Origin: UKL13-2 sp031414695
Lineage (GTDB): Bacteria > Pseudomonadota > Gammaproteobacteria > Burkholderiales > Usitatibacteraceae
Direction: 5' to 3'
Assembly: GCA_031414695.1 (NCBI GenBank)
Contig: JANNWG010000046.1
Coordinates: 62,001 to 126,000, forward strand
DNA length: 64,000 bases
Under the pieces are notes generated by a model. The model was not told the origin of the DNA, did no database searches, and saw only the letters and a program-made list of their open reading frames with translations. Of the stretch, positions 1 to 8,998 are shown one piece after another; the stretch's first letter is position 1; each line of letters opens with the position of its first letter. The position numbers and the translations under genes were made by a program.

Positions 1-969
1 ATTCATGATGTGGTCAATGGCGGACATTACATCTGGCGTTAACTTTGGTAAGAGTTCAAGTGACTTCAGGTTGTCAGTCACTTGTAAGACGCGAGAGGCG
101 CCGGTAATGACTGTTGATACATTTGGATTTTTGGCGCACCAAGCGATTGCTAATTGCGCGGTGGTGCCGCCAATGGCTTTTGCGATTGCGCCAAGTTTAG
201 CGACTTTGGCGTTAGCTACCTTATCGGTCAATACGTCTTGCATCCACGCCATATTTTTTAAGCTGCCGCGCGAGTTAGCTGGTATGCCTTTCGCGTATTT
301 GCCAGTTAGCAAGCCGGAGGCGAGTGGGCTCCAAGTTGTCGTGCCTAAACCAATGTCAGCGTAGAGGCGGCTGAACTCCTGTTCAATTTTTTTGCGATTA
401 AATAAATTGTATTCAGGCTGTTCCACCACGGGTTTATGCAAATGATGTTTGTCGGCGATATGCCATGCGCTCATGATTTCTGTAGCACTCCACTCTGAAG
501 TGCCCCAATAAATCGCTTTGCCTTGGGTGATGATGTCGTGCATGGCATAGACAGTTTCTTCTATTGAAGTATTGGCATCTGGCCGATGGCAATAAACGAG
601 ATCAACATAATCAAGCTGCAGGCGCCTGAGTGAGTTATCAATTGCCTGCATTAAATATTTACGGTTTAGCGTGTTGCGCTCATTCACGCCATCACCAAAT
701 TTTGCCGGCAAGCCCCAATAAAATTTGGTAGAGACCATGTAAGTAAGCCTATCCCATTTCAGTTTTTTGAGCGATGCGCCCATGAGTTCTTCGCTCTTAC
801 CTGCCGCATAGACTTCGGCATTATCAAAAAAATTCACGCCCGCATCACGCGCCACTGACATGAGTTCAATTGATGCTTTTTCATCGAGCTGATTGCCATA
901 GGTTATCCATGAACCTAATGACAATAGTGAAACTTTTACGCCTGCTTTACCTAATCTTCTGTACTCCAT
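1..969 (-). CDS. Aldo/keto reductase, Kv-beta-like (3' end cut by window edge)
   Basis: A probable NADPH-dependent aldo/keto reductase of the potassium-channel beta-subunit-like (AKR6) group, which reduces aldehydes or ketones in the cytoplasm. The visible 323 codons begin MEYRRLGKAGVKVSLLSLGS. They carry the AKR barrel landmarks: FFDNAEVYAAGKSE with the catalytic Asp/Tyr, a Lys in VSTKFYWG, and a His in LVYCHRPD. WSPLASGLLTGKY is the segment typical of the Kv-beta group. The family is about 330-350 residues, so only a short C-terminal tail is missing beyond position 1. Its ATG overlaps the stop of the small upstream gene (TAATG), so the two are probably co-translated. The substrate cannot be told from sequence. 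Confidence 0.9.
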   Translation of the reverse strand, partial: MEYRRLGKAGVKVSLLSLGSWITYGNQLDEKASIELMSVARDAGVNFFDNAEVYAAGKSEELMGASLKKLKWDRLTYMVSTKFYWGLPAKFGDGVNERNTLNRKYLMQAIDNSLRRLQLDYVDLVYCHRPDANTSIEETVYAMHDIITQGKAIYWGTSEWSATEIMSAWHIADKHHLHKPVVEQPEYNLFNRKKIEQEFSRLYADIGLGTTTWSPLASGLLTGKYAKGIPANSRGSLKNMAWMQDVLTDKVANAKVAKLGAIAKAIGGTTAQLAIAWCAKNPNVSTVITGASRVLQVTDNLKSLELLPKLTPDVMSAIDHIMN

Positions 970-1205
970 TAATCATCCTTTTGGTTATCAATATCATCAT
1001 AAGGGGCAACGACAATCACGCGGGTACGTTTACGATCAACGCCGAGTGACTCCATCTTAAACAGCACGGGAAAAAGAGCGGCGAGCGTTATGCGCGCTTT
1101 TGCTTCCGAGTCAAAATAAGCGATCATGCCATCAACATCCAACACATCATGCCAAACGTCGGGCTTGTTATCGTCTTCTTGTACCTGCAATTTGTATAAA
1201 CTCAT
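969..1205 (-). CDS. Conserved small protein of unknown function (78 aa)
   Basis: I do not recognise a named family. The protein starts MSLYKLQVQEDDNKPDVWHD and is acidic. It has a predicted alpha/beta pattern and no membrane segment or cysteine motif. An upstream in-frame extension to 1334 is possible but lies inside the GGDEF/EAL gene. The start at 1205, one base after that gene's stop codon, gives a compact arrangement. It overlaps the aldo/keto reductase start by one base. The tight packing on both sides supports it as a real translated gene. Function unknown. Confidence 0.6.
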   Translation of the reverse strand: MSLYKLQVQEDDNKPDVWHDVLDVDGMIAYFDSEAKARITLAALFPVLFKMESLGVDRKRTRVIVVAPYDDIDNQKDD

Positions 1206-1206
1206 C

Positions 1207-3318
1207 TTAGAATCTTTCGGTGAATTGCTGTGCAGACATTGGCTTGGCGAGCAAGTAGCCTTGCGCTTCGGTACAGCCTGCGGCAAGTAAAAAATCCAGC
1301 TGTGCGGGATATTCCACACCTTCGGCCACAACACGCAAACCTAAACTATTTGCCAAACTAATAATGCCACGCACAATCGCCGCGTCTTCCGCATCCGTTG
1401 AAATATCGCGTACAAACGATTGATCAATTTTGAGTTTTGTTATAAAAAAACGTTTGAGATAAGCCAAGTTTGAGTAACCCGTGCCGAAATCATCAATCAC
1501 TAATCGAAACCCAGCTTCACCGACACGTTCGAGTAATTCGCGCGTGTTGTCGCCCTCGCCAACCAAAGCCGTCTCGGTCAGCTCTAATTCAATATCGGCA
1601 GGCGTTAGATTATGTGTATCGAGTGCGGCACGCAGCGTATCAAGTAGCCGCGGTGTTTTCCACTGCACGCCAGAGACATTGATAGTAATCGGAAAACCAC
1701 TCAGGCGGCCATCATCAATAACGCGCCAGCGTGCTAGCTGAGCGCATGCTTCACCTACCACCCACTCGCCTATCGGCATAATGAGACCGCTATCTTCGGC
1801 GATAGAGATAAATTGTTGTGGCGACATTTGTCCTAGCGTCTCGCTATTCCAACGCAGCAAGGCTTCAACGCCAATTACGTGTTTATCCGGTATCGAAAAA
1901 ATAGGCTGGTAGGCTAAATATAATTCACGCCGGTCAATAGCACGACGTAATGCATTCTCGACCGAGAGCCGCTCATTGACGCGCTGATTCATTTCCTCAC
2001 GGAAAAAACTGTATTGGCTACGACCTTGCGCTTTGGCGTGATACATCGCGACATCTGCATGTTTAATCATGGTGACTAAATCAGCACCATCTACCGGCCA
2101 TACCGTAATACCAATAGACGGCGTGATAGTTAACTCATTACCCTCAACCAGGTGCGGTTGTGATAGCGCATGCAACAACGTATCTGCAACATTTGCAATA
2201 TCTGATTCATCACTTGCCCCTGGCAGCAAAACAACAAATTCATCACCGCCCAAGCGTGAAACCGTATCGGTAGAACGCGTCGCGCGCGTAAGTCTACCTG
2301 CACTCTCGGCCAAAATTATGTCGCCAATATGATGCCCTAACGAATCGTTTATATTTTTGAAATGATCAAGGTCGATAAAAAATAATGCAATCTTGTCTTT
2401 GCTGCGAGCCGCTTGGCGTGCTGCAAATTCAAATCTAGTGCCAAGCAGCAAACGATTTGGCAAGCCCGTTAAGAAATCATATTCCGCAAGCTGGCGCACT
2501 TGCTCTTCAATACGTTTTTTTTCGGTGATATTTCTACCGATACCGTGATAGCCAGCAAATTGACCACTCGCTTCAAACACAGGCTCACCTGACACCGATA
2601 CCCACCAAATTTCTCCTGACGGTAGTTCATAACCGTATTCAAAATCACGAAATGTCTGATGCGCTTCGACAAGCCGGCGATGCTCATCCATTTGCTCAGA
2701 TGTAATACCAACGTAGTTCACATCCCATCGCGGCTTACCATAGCGTGTAGTTGGGTCAATGCCTGTTGAGCGCACCATGCCCGCTGAAATTAGATTAAAG
2801 CGAAATTCGCTATCTTGCTCCCAGTACCAATCTGTGGACATTTTGAGCAAGTCACGAAAGCGCAGTTCACTTTCAGCAAGTGCAATTTCGTTAGCTTTAC
2901 GCTCTGTAATATCAAGTCTGAAACCAATGATGCCACCCTCTGCTGTTCTACGATCTGAGACTAAATACCAGCGTCCTGAACGCATCAATACTTCATAGTC
3001 AGTAGCCCGCGGACTTGTATGTCGCGCTAGGCGTTCTGCAACATAAGCGTCTTCATCTAGGTCTTGCTCAAGATGCAAATTGCGCTGATGGAATGTTCGC
3101 AACAAATCTGTATACAACATGCCTGGCAAGAGTAAATCAGCAACTCCCTCATAAATCTCACGCGCACGCTGATTACAAAATATCAGCCTATCGTCAGCGC
3201 CATAGAGAAACACAGCAGAATCAAGATGATCAAACGCCTCTACGATACGCGAAAGCTTCCCTTCGGCTTTCGTGAGAAGCTGTTCAATTTCTGAATGATG
3301 GATATCCTGCGTAGTCAT
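1207..3318 (-). CDS. PAS-PAS-GGDEF-EAL cyclic-di-GMP turnover protein
   Basis: A 703-residue cytoplasmic signalling protein expected to make and/or degrade cyclic di-GMP. Two PAS-like sensor domains (about 25-140 and 150-270) are followed by a GGDEF domain with an intact RLGGDEF motif at 357-361 and an inhibitory I-site RSTD five residues before it. An EAL domain (about 455-700) has EALLRW at 485, NVSG at 547, ELTET near 579, DDFGTGYS at 609-616, KLKID near 629 and AEGVE near 667. Both catalytic halves therefore look competent. No membrane segment or signal peptide is visible, so the input is probably a cytoplasmic ligand or redox cue. It belongs to a packed minus-strand run but shares no obvious function with its neighbours. 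Confidence 0.95.
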   Translation of the reverse strand: MTTQDIHHSEIEQLLTKAEGKLSRIVEAFDHLDSAVFLYGADDRLIFCNQRAREIYEGVADLLLPGMLYTDLLRTFHQRNLHLEQDLDEDAYVAERLARHTSPRATDYEVLMRSGRWYLVSDRRTAEGGIIGFRLDITERKANEIALAESELRFRDLLKMSTDWYWEQDSEFRFNLISAGMVRSTGIDPTTRYGKPRWDVNYVGITSEQMDEHRRLVEAHQTFRDFEYGYELPSGEIWWVSVSGEPVFEASGQFAGYHGIGRNITEKKRIEEQVRQLAEYDFLTGLPNRLLLGTRFEFAARQAARSKDKIALFFIDLDHFKNINDSLGHHIGDIILAESAGRLTRATRSTDTVSRLGGDEFVVLLPGASDESDIANVADTLLHALSQPHLVEGNELTITPSIGITVWPVDGADLVTMIKHADVAMYHAKAQGRSQYSFFREEMNQRVNERLSVENALRRAIDRRELYLAYQPIFSIPDKHVIGVEALLRWNSETLGQMSPQQFISIAEDSGLIMPIGEWVVGEACAQLARWRVIDDGRLSGFPITINVSGVQWKTPRLLDTLRAALDTHNLTPADIELELTETALVGEGDNTRELLERVGEAGFRLVIDDFGTGYSNLAYLKRFFITKLKIDQSFVRDISTDAEDAAIVRGIISLANSLGLRVVAEGVEYPAQLDFLLAAGCTEAQGYLLAKPMSAQQFTERF

Positions 3319-3348
3319 TGAATAGATGTGAATGGCTGCGTTTGCAGC

Positions 3349-3918
3349 TTATGGACATTCCTTTTTATATTGAGCGACTTCTTCTTTCAATTGAATCCAC
3401 CACACTTTGCCTTTTTCAGAGTGCTTACCGCAAGGGGTAAAAGTGGCAAAACCTGGGTAATCTTTGCCTAAGTTATTGGGGTCTTCACGACGAGTACGGG
3501 GCGGTTTGACTAATCCTTTTTCGTCACTTTCTAACGGAAACAACCAGCAACCCATTGGCTTATATTTCCACTTGTGAACGCCTAGTTTGACAGCAAGCGT
3601 TTGAAAAGTGCATTTGCCATCTGCCTCGGCGAAAACGCATTTGGTATGCTTAAAGTGTTCAGGTTTATTTTTATATTTATAGCGACGTACTTGGGTCTTC
3701 ATGCCAACACCGTGAGCCCATTCTTGCTCGATGATGTAGTCAATCGGCAAATGTGCAAAGTGTTCAGGATATTTCTCAACGAGTTTATGTGTTTTACGGA
3801 CTTCTTCGGGACGTAAAAATGCGCCATCGCTACAGCAGATACCTTGGCAATCAGTTAAATCACAATAATGCAGTTTAGTGTGCTTGGTTGGTTTGGCAGG
3901 TTGTTTAGTTATGGTCAT
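3349..3918 (-). CDS. Cysteine-cluster protein (YkgJ/DUF3109-like)
   Basis: A 189-residue protein with an N-terminal cluster HYCDLTDCQGICC (about 18-29) and further cysteines in TKCVF, GKCTF, GCWLF and TPCGK. This spacing resembles the YkgJ/DUF3109 cysteine-cluster families, which are thought to bind zinc or an Fe-S cluster. The chain is Lys-rich and lacks membrane segments. The gene lies 5 bp from the SDR stop-to-start boundary upstream and 30 bp before the GGDEF/EAL gene, consistent with one transcript. Biochemical role unknown. Confidence 0.75.
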   Translation of the reverse strand: MTITKQPAKPTKHTKLHYCDLTDCQGICCSDGAFLRPEEVRKTHKLVEKYPEHFAHLPIDYIIEQEWAHGVGMKTQVRRYKYKNKPEHFKHTKCVFAEADGKCTFQTLAVKLGVHKWKYKPMGCWLFPLESDEKGLVKPPRTRREDPNNLGKDYPGFATFTPCGKHSEKGKVWWIQLKEEVAQYKKECP

Positions 3919-3923
3919 ATAGG

Positions 3924-4673
3924 CTATGGTTTAAGCTCACGGATGTCATAGTTGCCACCGTTTTTGAGCACGCTTGCGCCTGACGATGGACGAATCAAAT
4001 CAATAATATCGCGCGCAACCTCTTTCGCATTGCGTAACGCGCCAGTCTCGTGCATGTCGCGAAAACGTGCAACATCTGGAAACGCATCCGCCGCTTGACC
4101 GCGCACAATTGCCTGCATCGGCGTATCGACAACACCAGGCGCTAACGTACAGATGGTTAATGATGGATCAAATGATGCTGCCTCCTCGGCCATCACGCGT
4201 GTAGCCATTTCGAGCCCTGCTTTAGTGGCGCAATAGGCAGTCCAACCACGGATGGCGCGCTTGGCTGCACCTGAAGATATACCAATCACCAAACGCTCAT
4301 GCGCCACACCGCGTGTGAGATTTGCAAATAGCGTGGTGGCTAAAATTGGCGCGAGTAAATTCACTTGTAGATTGTTATTCAGCGAGGCGGCATCTAGCTT
4401 ATCAAAACGCGTTACTGGCAATACCACGCCTGCATTATTGATAAGTACAGCGCGCTGAAATGTTTTGCCGTTTATCTGTGCGGCTAATTCTACGAATGCG
4501 CGTTCAATTGATTGCGTATTAGAGAAGTCCGCTTCCAGCAAGGTGTTTGCGGCATTTTTGGCTGTAGTTGCCCGCCCCACCTCATAAGTTGTACTCCCAT
4601 CTCGCTTGGCCAGCAAATCAGCCAGCGCGCGCCCTAAGCCTTTGCTGGTGCCAGTGACCACGTATAAATTCAT
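3924..4673 (-). CDS. Short-chain dehydrogenase/reductase (SDR)
   Basis: A 249-residue NAD(P)-dependent oxidoreductase with the classical SDR layout. The Rossmann motif TGTSKGLG is at 7-14, NNAG at 79-82, the catalytic Ser near 133 (ISSG) and Tyr147/Lys151 in YCATK. Length and spacing are normal. The sequence resembles the sepiapterin-reductase/benzil-reductase branch, in which an alpha-dicarbonyl or pterin side chain is reduced, but the substrate is not assignable. It lies in the packed minus-strand run, 18 bp after the zinc-ribbon gene. Confidence 0.9.
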   Translation of the reverse strand: MNLYVVTGTSKGLGRALADLLAKRDGSTTYEVGRATTAKNAANTLLEADFSNTQSIERAFVELAAQINGKTFQRAVLINNAGVVLPVTRFDKLDAASLNNNLQVNLLAPILATTLFANLTRGVAHERLVIGISSGAAKRAIRGWTAYCATKAGLEMATRVMAEEAASFDPSLTICTLAPGVVDTPMQAIVRGQAADAFPDVARFRDMHETGALRNAKEVARDIIDLIRPSSGASVLKNGGNYDIRELKP

Positions 4674-4691
4674 CGCGCGTATCTCACTTAA

Positions 4692-5381
4692 CTAGCTTAG
4701 GCTAGCAGCTAAAATCGCCGCAAGTCCGGTAAGCACTAGGTCAGTAATACCTGATGATGATGGCTCTTGCCATGGCGCCTCACGTGATTGATAACTCGGC
4801 GTGTATGTTGGCGTTGTTGATGGCACATGGCGCGGTCGATTTGCCTTTGCATCCAGATCGGCCAGCGCTTTTGCTACCGCTTTTTCATCAAGCACCGAGA
4901 TGGGCGAGCCGCAATGCGTACAGACATGGTCAACTTCTATATTGATACCGGCACCACAGCTTGAGCAACGTATTTGCTTCACCGTCGCACTCAATGACTC
5001 AATCTCGTGATCATTTAAGGTACGGATAAAACTTTTCTCACGCAAAAATTGCACAAAGCTAATGAGTCGGCCATGCCCTTTGGGCGAGCGGTAGTACGAA
5101 AATCGTCCACCACGGCCAATATCATTGGTCAGCAACAGCTTTTCACGACTGATAGGACAACGTGGCGCAAGTGAAACAATATTGCGTTGATCATCACGAT
5201 GCGCATGAATGCGCCGAAATAAGTCTATTACCGATTGCGGTGACAACGATGTACTTTCGAGATGATCAAACCAAATCAAATGACACGGCCAGCAAATATC
5301 AATCTCAACTGGGGTATTAAGATGTGTTGTAAATACAGCGCTTGAACAGGCAGCAACGCAGCTAGGACAATTGATCGCCAT
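4692..5381 (-). CDS. Zinc-ribbon protein of unknown function
   Basis: A 229-residue protein with two or three metal-binding cysteine pairs: NCPSC at the N-terminus paired with ICWPCHLIWFD, then CSSCG and CTHCGSP about 17 residues apart in the middle. The first pair plus the WFD that follows resembles TFIIB-type/FHL-type zinc ribbons. The C-terminal third is Pro/Ser/Thr-rich linker ending in a short hydrophobic stretch (TDLVLTGLAAILAASLS) that could be a tail anchor. Eight bases separate it from the GlcG-like gene. I cannot assign a function; a soluble or membrane-tethered metal-binding adaptor is the most that can be said. Confidence 0.7.
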   Translation of the reverse strand: MAINCPSCVAACSSAVFTTHLNTPVEIDICWPCHLIWFDHLESTSLSPQSVIDLFRRIHAHRDDQRNIVSLAPRCPISREKLLLTNDIGRGGRFSYYRSPKGHGRLISFVQFLREKSFIRTLNDHEIESLSATVKQIRCSSCGAGINIEVDHVCTHCGSPISVLDEKAVAKALADLDAKANRPRHVPSTTPTYTPSYQSREAPWQEPSSSGITDLVLTGLAAILAASLS

Positions 5382-5389
5382 TGCAATGC

Positions 5390-5794
5390 TTACAACCCAA
5401 GTGCTGCAATACCCGCCATCGCAATTAGCGCATCATCAGACGATTTCACGCCTGATACACCGACAGCACCAATGACCACACCATCCATCACAATTGGCAC
5501 ACCACCTTCGAGAAAGGTCACGCCGGGCATTGAAAGTGCCGCTATGCGTCCACCTGCGATTAAATCCTCATCCAGCTTAGTCTCACGGCGACGCAACGCA
5601 GCACTTTTAGCTTTACCTTCAGCAATTTTAATACTGGCTGGCGCAGCGCCATCCAAGCGTAAAAAACCAAGCGCATGGCCACCATCATCCACCACACTAA
5701 TACATACCGCCCATTTATTATTAATCGCGTGAGCTAGCGAAGCAGCCAAGATTTTATTAGTGTCATCAAGGGTTAAATAGGATTTTGTTTTCAT
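5390..5794 (-). CDS. GlcG/HbpS-like (DUF336) protein
   Basis: A 134-residue single-domain protein. ISVVDDGGHALGFLRLDGA, the KAKSAALRR helix, PGVTFLEGGVPI and VIGAVGVSG are signatures of the GlcG/HbpS family. Members include the haem-binding HbpS of Streptomyces and GlcG of the E. coli glycolate locus; many are cofactor-binding or accessory proteins of unclear role. There is no signal peptide, so this one is cytoplasmic. It probably starts the run glcG-like, zinc ribbon, SDR, Cys-cluster protein; a 78-bp gap separates it from the AlkD-like gene upstream. Confidence 0.85.
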   Translation of the reverse strand: MKTKSYLTLDDTNKILAASLAHAINNKWAVCISVVDDGGHALGFLRLDGAAPASIKIAEGKAKSAALRRRETKLDEDLIAGGRIAALSMPGVTFLEGGVPIVMDGVVIGAVGVSGVKSSDDALIAMAGIAALGL

Positions 5795-5872
5795 AAATTA
5801 TCGTTATTTGATTTAAGGATTAACCGCATGCAAGTTACATTATTCTATGCTGCAATGTGATGCACATTGAAA

Positions 5873-6649
5873 TCATATTAATCCCAGTAGATAGCGCTTT
5901 CGCTTTGGTGGTGAAAAACGCGCTATGGCATATCGCAACATCGTACGCGGCATCGCCTGATAATTGCGTCGCATAAAGCTTTCTTGGGTTTCCAAGCCAA
6001 TACGTTTGCCGACTTCACGGAGCATCCAGCCAACTGGTTTTTGAATTAAATCTTCATCATCAGCGAGCAATATTTCGGTGATACGAAATGTTTCTTTAAA
6101 TTCACCACGCTTAATGGCATGAAAGGTCGCCATGATGGCGATACGTCGCTCCCACATTGACGCAGAATTCGCGAGCTTCGTCAGCACTGATTTTTGCTTT
6201 TTTGGGTTATTGGCTAAGTAACCACCGACGATATGCTCGGCTGACATATCAACGAGATCCCAGTTGTTAATGTACTTGCTATTGTTCAAATACAGCTTGT
6301 AAATAAGCGCTTGCGTTTTTTCGTCACTTTTTTTGAACTGTTGCACTAGCAATATAAGCGCCAACGCTCTTGCTTCGTGCCAGCTTGATTTGAGTAATGG
6401 CAGCGCAACTTCTAATCCCGCATCGCGCATATCGGACGCCATGGCGCGAAGCGCGGGCATATTGACACCAATAAACTTTTCGCCTGCCGCATATTGGTTT
6501 TTACCTGTCTTGAAAAACCGCTGTGCACCCGCCGCGACTTCGCGTTGCCCTATCGCAAATAAGCCTTTAAGCGCTAGAGCTGCAGTACGCGTCGAAGTAC
6601 GCGGGGCAGCCTGCGCTACCGTTTTTGTTGCTGCTGCCATTTTTGCCAT
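5873..6649 (-). CDS. DNA alkylation repair protein, AlkD-like
   Basis: A 258-residue all-helical HEAT-like repeat protein of the AlkD family, whose members excise N3- and N7-alkylpurines from DNA. The core shows NNWDLVD (Trp130, Asp134) followed 35-39 residues later by WERRIAIM with an Arg near 169. This spacing matches the Trp/Asp/Arg active-site triad known from AlkD. LLADDEDLIQKPVGWMLREV and MPRTMLRYAI are further family signatures. The first ~25 residues are Ala/Thr-rich and probably disordered. The 5' end overlaps the YHS gene by 34 bases, so translation may be coupled. A later ATG at codon 4 is equally possible. Confidence 0.88.
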   Translation of the reverse strand: MAKMAAATKTVAQAAPRTSTRTAALALKGLFAIGQREVAAGAQRFFKTGKNQYAAGEKFIGVNMPALRAMASDMRDAGLEVALPLLKSSWHEARALALILLVQQFKKSDEKTQALIYKLYLNNSKYINNWDLVDMSAEHIVGGYLANNPKKQKSVLTKLANSASMWERRIAIMATFHAIKRGEFKETFRITEILLADDEDLIQKPVGWMLREVGKRIGLETQESFMRRNYQAMPRTMLRYAIARFSPPKRKRYLLGLI

Positions 6650-7194
6650 TGCGCTTCTAGCTCAGTACCTGATTTGTAATGCGGCACACGCAACACCAGT
6701 CGCTTATAGCGCTGCAAAACCGCTGTGCTGCCTTTGACCTCTGTTTGCCAATACTGATCGGCAAGCTTTAAGTTTGCGGCCTCATCTACAAGAAAATAAT
6801 TTTTTGATGATTGGCCACCAAAGATATAGAGCTTGCCGTTAACAATTTTCCAAGCGTCACCGTCGCCACCCCATGGGATGCTGTAAGCAATACCATTGGC
6901 ACAAAAACCACCATATTGCGGCACAAAACGATTCGGCTCCTTCAGAAATGCGGCCTTGTTTGTTTCGTTTTCAAACCGATAAGTAACACCATCGTGCTCT
7001 GTTTTTATCGCCGCAGCACCGCGAGTATGCTTACCGCTAGCGTGATAGGCTACCGGGTCAAATCCGTTTAGCATCAGCCGCGTATCAACACCTTCGCTCG
7101 AAATATTGTAGGGCCCACTGCTACTATTACTCGCACAACTGGCAAGCAACAGCATGACTAATATCGCAACAAAAGCATGTAAAAGTTTATTCAT
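6616..7194 (-). CDS. YHS-domain lipoprotein
   Basis: A 192-residue exported lipoprotein with an N-terminal hydrophobic segment and lipobox LLASC (Cys20). The middle contains NGFDPVAYHASGKHTRG, YRFENETNKAAFLKEPNRF and PQYGGFCANGIA. This is the YHS-domain pattern found in periplasmic proteins that may bind copper or another metal. The C-terminal tail is rich in Gln and Lys. Its ATG overlaps the stop of the SRPBCC gene by four bases (ATGA), and its own end overlaps the AlkD-like gene. Domain recognition is good; the physiological role is unknown. Confidence 0.85.
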   Translation of the reverse strand: MNKLLHAFVAILVMLLLASCASNSSSGPYNISSEGVDTRLMLNGFDPVAYHASGKHTRGAAAIKTEHDGVTYRFENETNKAAFLKEPNRFVPQYGGFCANGIAYSIPWGGDGDAWKIVNGKLYIFGGQSSKNYFLVDEAANLKLADQYWQTEVKGSTAVLQRYKRLVLRVPHYKSGTELEAQWQKWQQQQKR

Positions 7195-7877
7195 TTGTTA
7201 TCCTTTTTTTCAAGCTTTTCTATACCGACTGGTATGTCACGAACTTGGAGTGTTGCAGCTTCCACAGGTTCAGTTTGGACAGCATCTGTTTTAGTCAATG
7301 TGGCCGCAGGTGGCGCGAGCAAACCATCGTTAATTCGTGTGGCAGCAATTTTTTCCACCACTATTTTTAAGTTAGCCAGACTGGCCGCAAAATCTGCACC
7401 AATCATACTATCCATGAATAATCCGAAATAACGATTGATTGGGTTGTTGCCTAAGTCCGCTTCCATTGTCCACGTCACATTGGTGACGACATCATTGGCT
7501 GGTACAAATTTGAAGCGACCATTAGTGATCATGCCCCAGTCAGCAAATTTGAGGGTGTAAGCTAATTCACGTGGTGCATCATCACGTGTTATCTCCATGT
7601 CGCCAGTACCTTCGGTCTTTGATTGCCACGACCACCTTGCCCCTACGCCAGCGCCAGGTCCGCTGTAATTGATGAGCATTGCTGGATCACGCTTATTCCA
7701 GACGCCCCATTTCTGCCAATTCGTCGGTGCCGCCACCTGAGAATGCACCACCCAAAGAGAGCCGTTAATGGACATCTCACGCACAACAGAGACATTACGT
7801 GGCAGTAAAAACGCTCCCAGCAGTAAGACAATAATGAGTGCGAAAAAAGTAATTACGATTATTTTTAGAATTTTCAT
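7191..7877 (-). CDS. Membrane-anchored SRPBCC-fold protein
   Basis: About 228 residues. An N-terminal transmembrane segment (MKILKIIVITFFALIIVLLL) is followed by a START/polyketide-cyclase-like domain with NWQKWGVWNKRDP and WSWQSKTEGTGDMEI, typical of the SRPBCC family that binds hydrophobic ligands. The C-terminal ~40 residues are low-complexity. I place the start at 7877 because it gives a clean hydrophobic N-terminus; an in-frame start at 7928 would add 17 residues and overlap the LysR gene. Stop and next start overlap (ATGA). Ligand unknown. Confidence 0.8.
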   Translation of the reverse strand: MKILKIIVITFFALIIVLLLGAFLLPRNVSVVREMSINGSLWVVHSQVAAPTNWQKWGVWNKRDPAMLINYSGPGAGVGARWSWQSKTEGTGDMEITRDDAPRELAYTLKFADWGMITNGRFKFVPANDVVTNVTWTMEADLGNNPINRYFGLFMDSMIGADFAASLANLKIVVEKIAATRINDGLLAPPAATLTKTDAVQTEPVEAATLQVRDIPVGIEKLEKKDNK

Positions 7878-7905
7878 ATTATGTGTTGGTATGAAATTAC
7901 ACGTA

Positions 7906-8901
7906 TCAGCGCATTTTACGCGTTGCATTGTTATTGGGAATATTGGCTGAAATTGCCGTGGTGAGACTAGGGTTTAAGCCCTGCCGCCACGGCGTATCGG
8001 CAAACGTCTCAACCAGAAAATTAACAAATGCGGCGACACGCGGACTTTTATGTCGTCCATGCGGATACACCGCCGAAAGCGGCAGCGGCTCCACATGATG
8101 ACAATCAAGCAATATTGGCGTCAGCCAACCTGCCCGAATACCATCGCCGACAATCACATCTGTTAAGCGAATAATGCCAACACCAGCAGCCGCAAGCTGC
8201 AGCATTGTCTCGGCATTATTGGCTGTGATATTGCCTTTAACATCAACATATTCGATGCCTTCTCCGGCGCCTGTTTTACTATCTTTTGTATCAAAGGGCC
8301 AACGCTTTAACTGCGGCGCGCTTGAGATGGAGATGCAATTGTGGTGCAGCAAATCAGCGGGCTTTTTAGGTGTACCGTATTTTTTAAGGTACGCAGGGGA
8401 GACGCAAATCACGCGATGTAGGTCGCAAATTTTCTTTGCTACCAACGAGGAGTCACGCAGTACGCCATTACGAATCGCCACATCCGCGCCCTCTTCAACC
8501 AAATCAATAAGCCTATCGGTAACGGTAATATCAAGCTCAATATCAGGATAGCGAGCGAGAAATTTTGCCATTGCCGGTGCTAATTGATGCAAACCAAACG
8601 CCACGCCCACATTGACTTTAAGTAAGCCTTTTGGCTGCGTGGAGAAGCGTGTTACTTCAGCTTCGGCCTCTTCGATGTCCGTCAGAATCCGCTTAGCACT
8701 TGCAAAGTACGCCTCGCCCTCTGCTGTCAGCGCGAGCTTACGCGTAGTTCGATTCAGCAGACGCACACCTAACCTATCTTCAAGTCGAGTGGCAATTTTT
8801 GAGAGGGCAGATGGGGTTAATGACAAGTCGCGTGCTGCCGCAGAGAAACCGCCAAGTTCAACGGTTCGAACAAATGCTTTCATTTCACCTGGGGATTCCA
8901 T
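7906..8901 (-). CDS. LysR-family transcriptional regulator
   Basis: About 331 residues. The N-terminal winged helix-turn-helix reads GGFSAAARDLSLTPSALSKI followed by LEDRLGVRLLNRTTR, a near-textbook LysR DNA-binding domain. The rest is a two-lobed effector-binding domain (VNVGVAFGLHQLAP, VSPAYLKKYG, GVGIIRL). An in-frame extension to 8994 is hydrophobic and AT-rich; the start at 8901 matches the family N-terminus. It is divergent from the DUF2863 gene across a 150-bp gap and precedes the SRPBCC/YHS/AlkD genes. Inducer unknown. Confidence 0.92.
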   Translation of the reverse strand: MESPGEMKAFVRTVELGGFSAAARDLSLTPSALSKIATRLEDRLGVRLLNRTTRKLALTAEGEAYFASAKRILTDIEEAEAEVTRFSTQPKGLLKVNVGVAFGLHQLAPAMAKFLARYPDIELDITVTDRLIDLVEEGADVAIRNGVLRDSSLVAKKICDLHRVICVSPAYLKKYGTPKKPADLLHHNCISISSAPQLKRWPFDTKDSKTGAGEGIEYVDVKGNITANNAETMLQLAAAGVGIIRLTDVIVGDGIRAGWLTPILLDCHHVEPLPLSAVYPHGRHKSPRVAAFVNFLVETFADTPWRQGLNPSLTTAISANIPNNNATRKMR

Positions 8902-8998
8902 TTGCAGACTTTCTGTATCGTTATGAATTAAATTCTTAAATAATCCCAATTTTACAAAGATTACACTAAAAATTATCAGCAATCTCATCATCAAGCCG

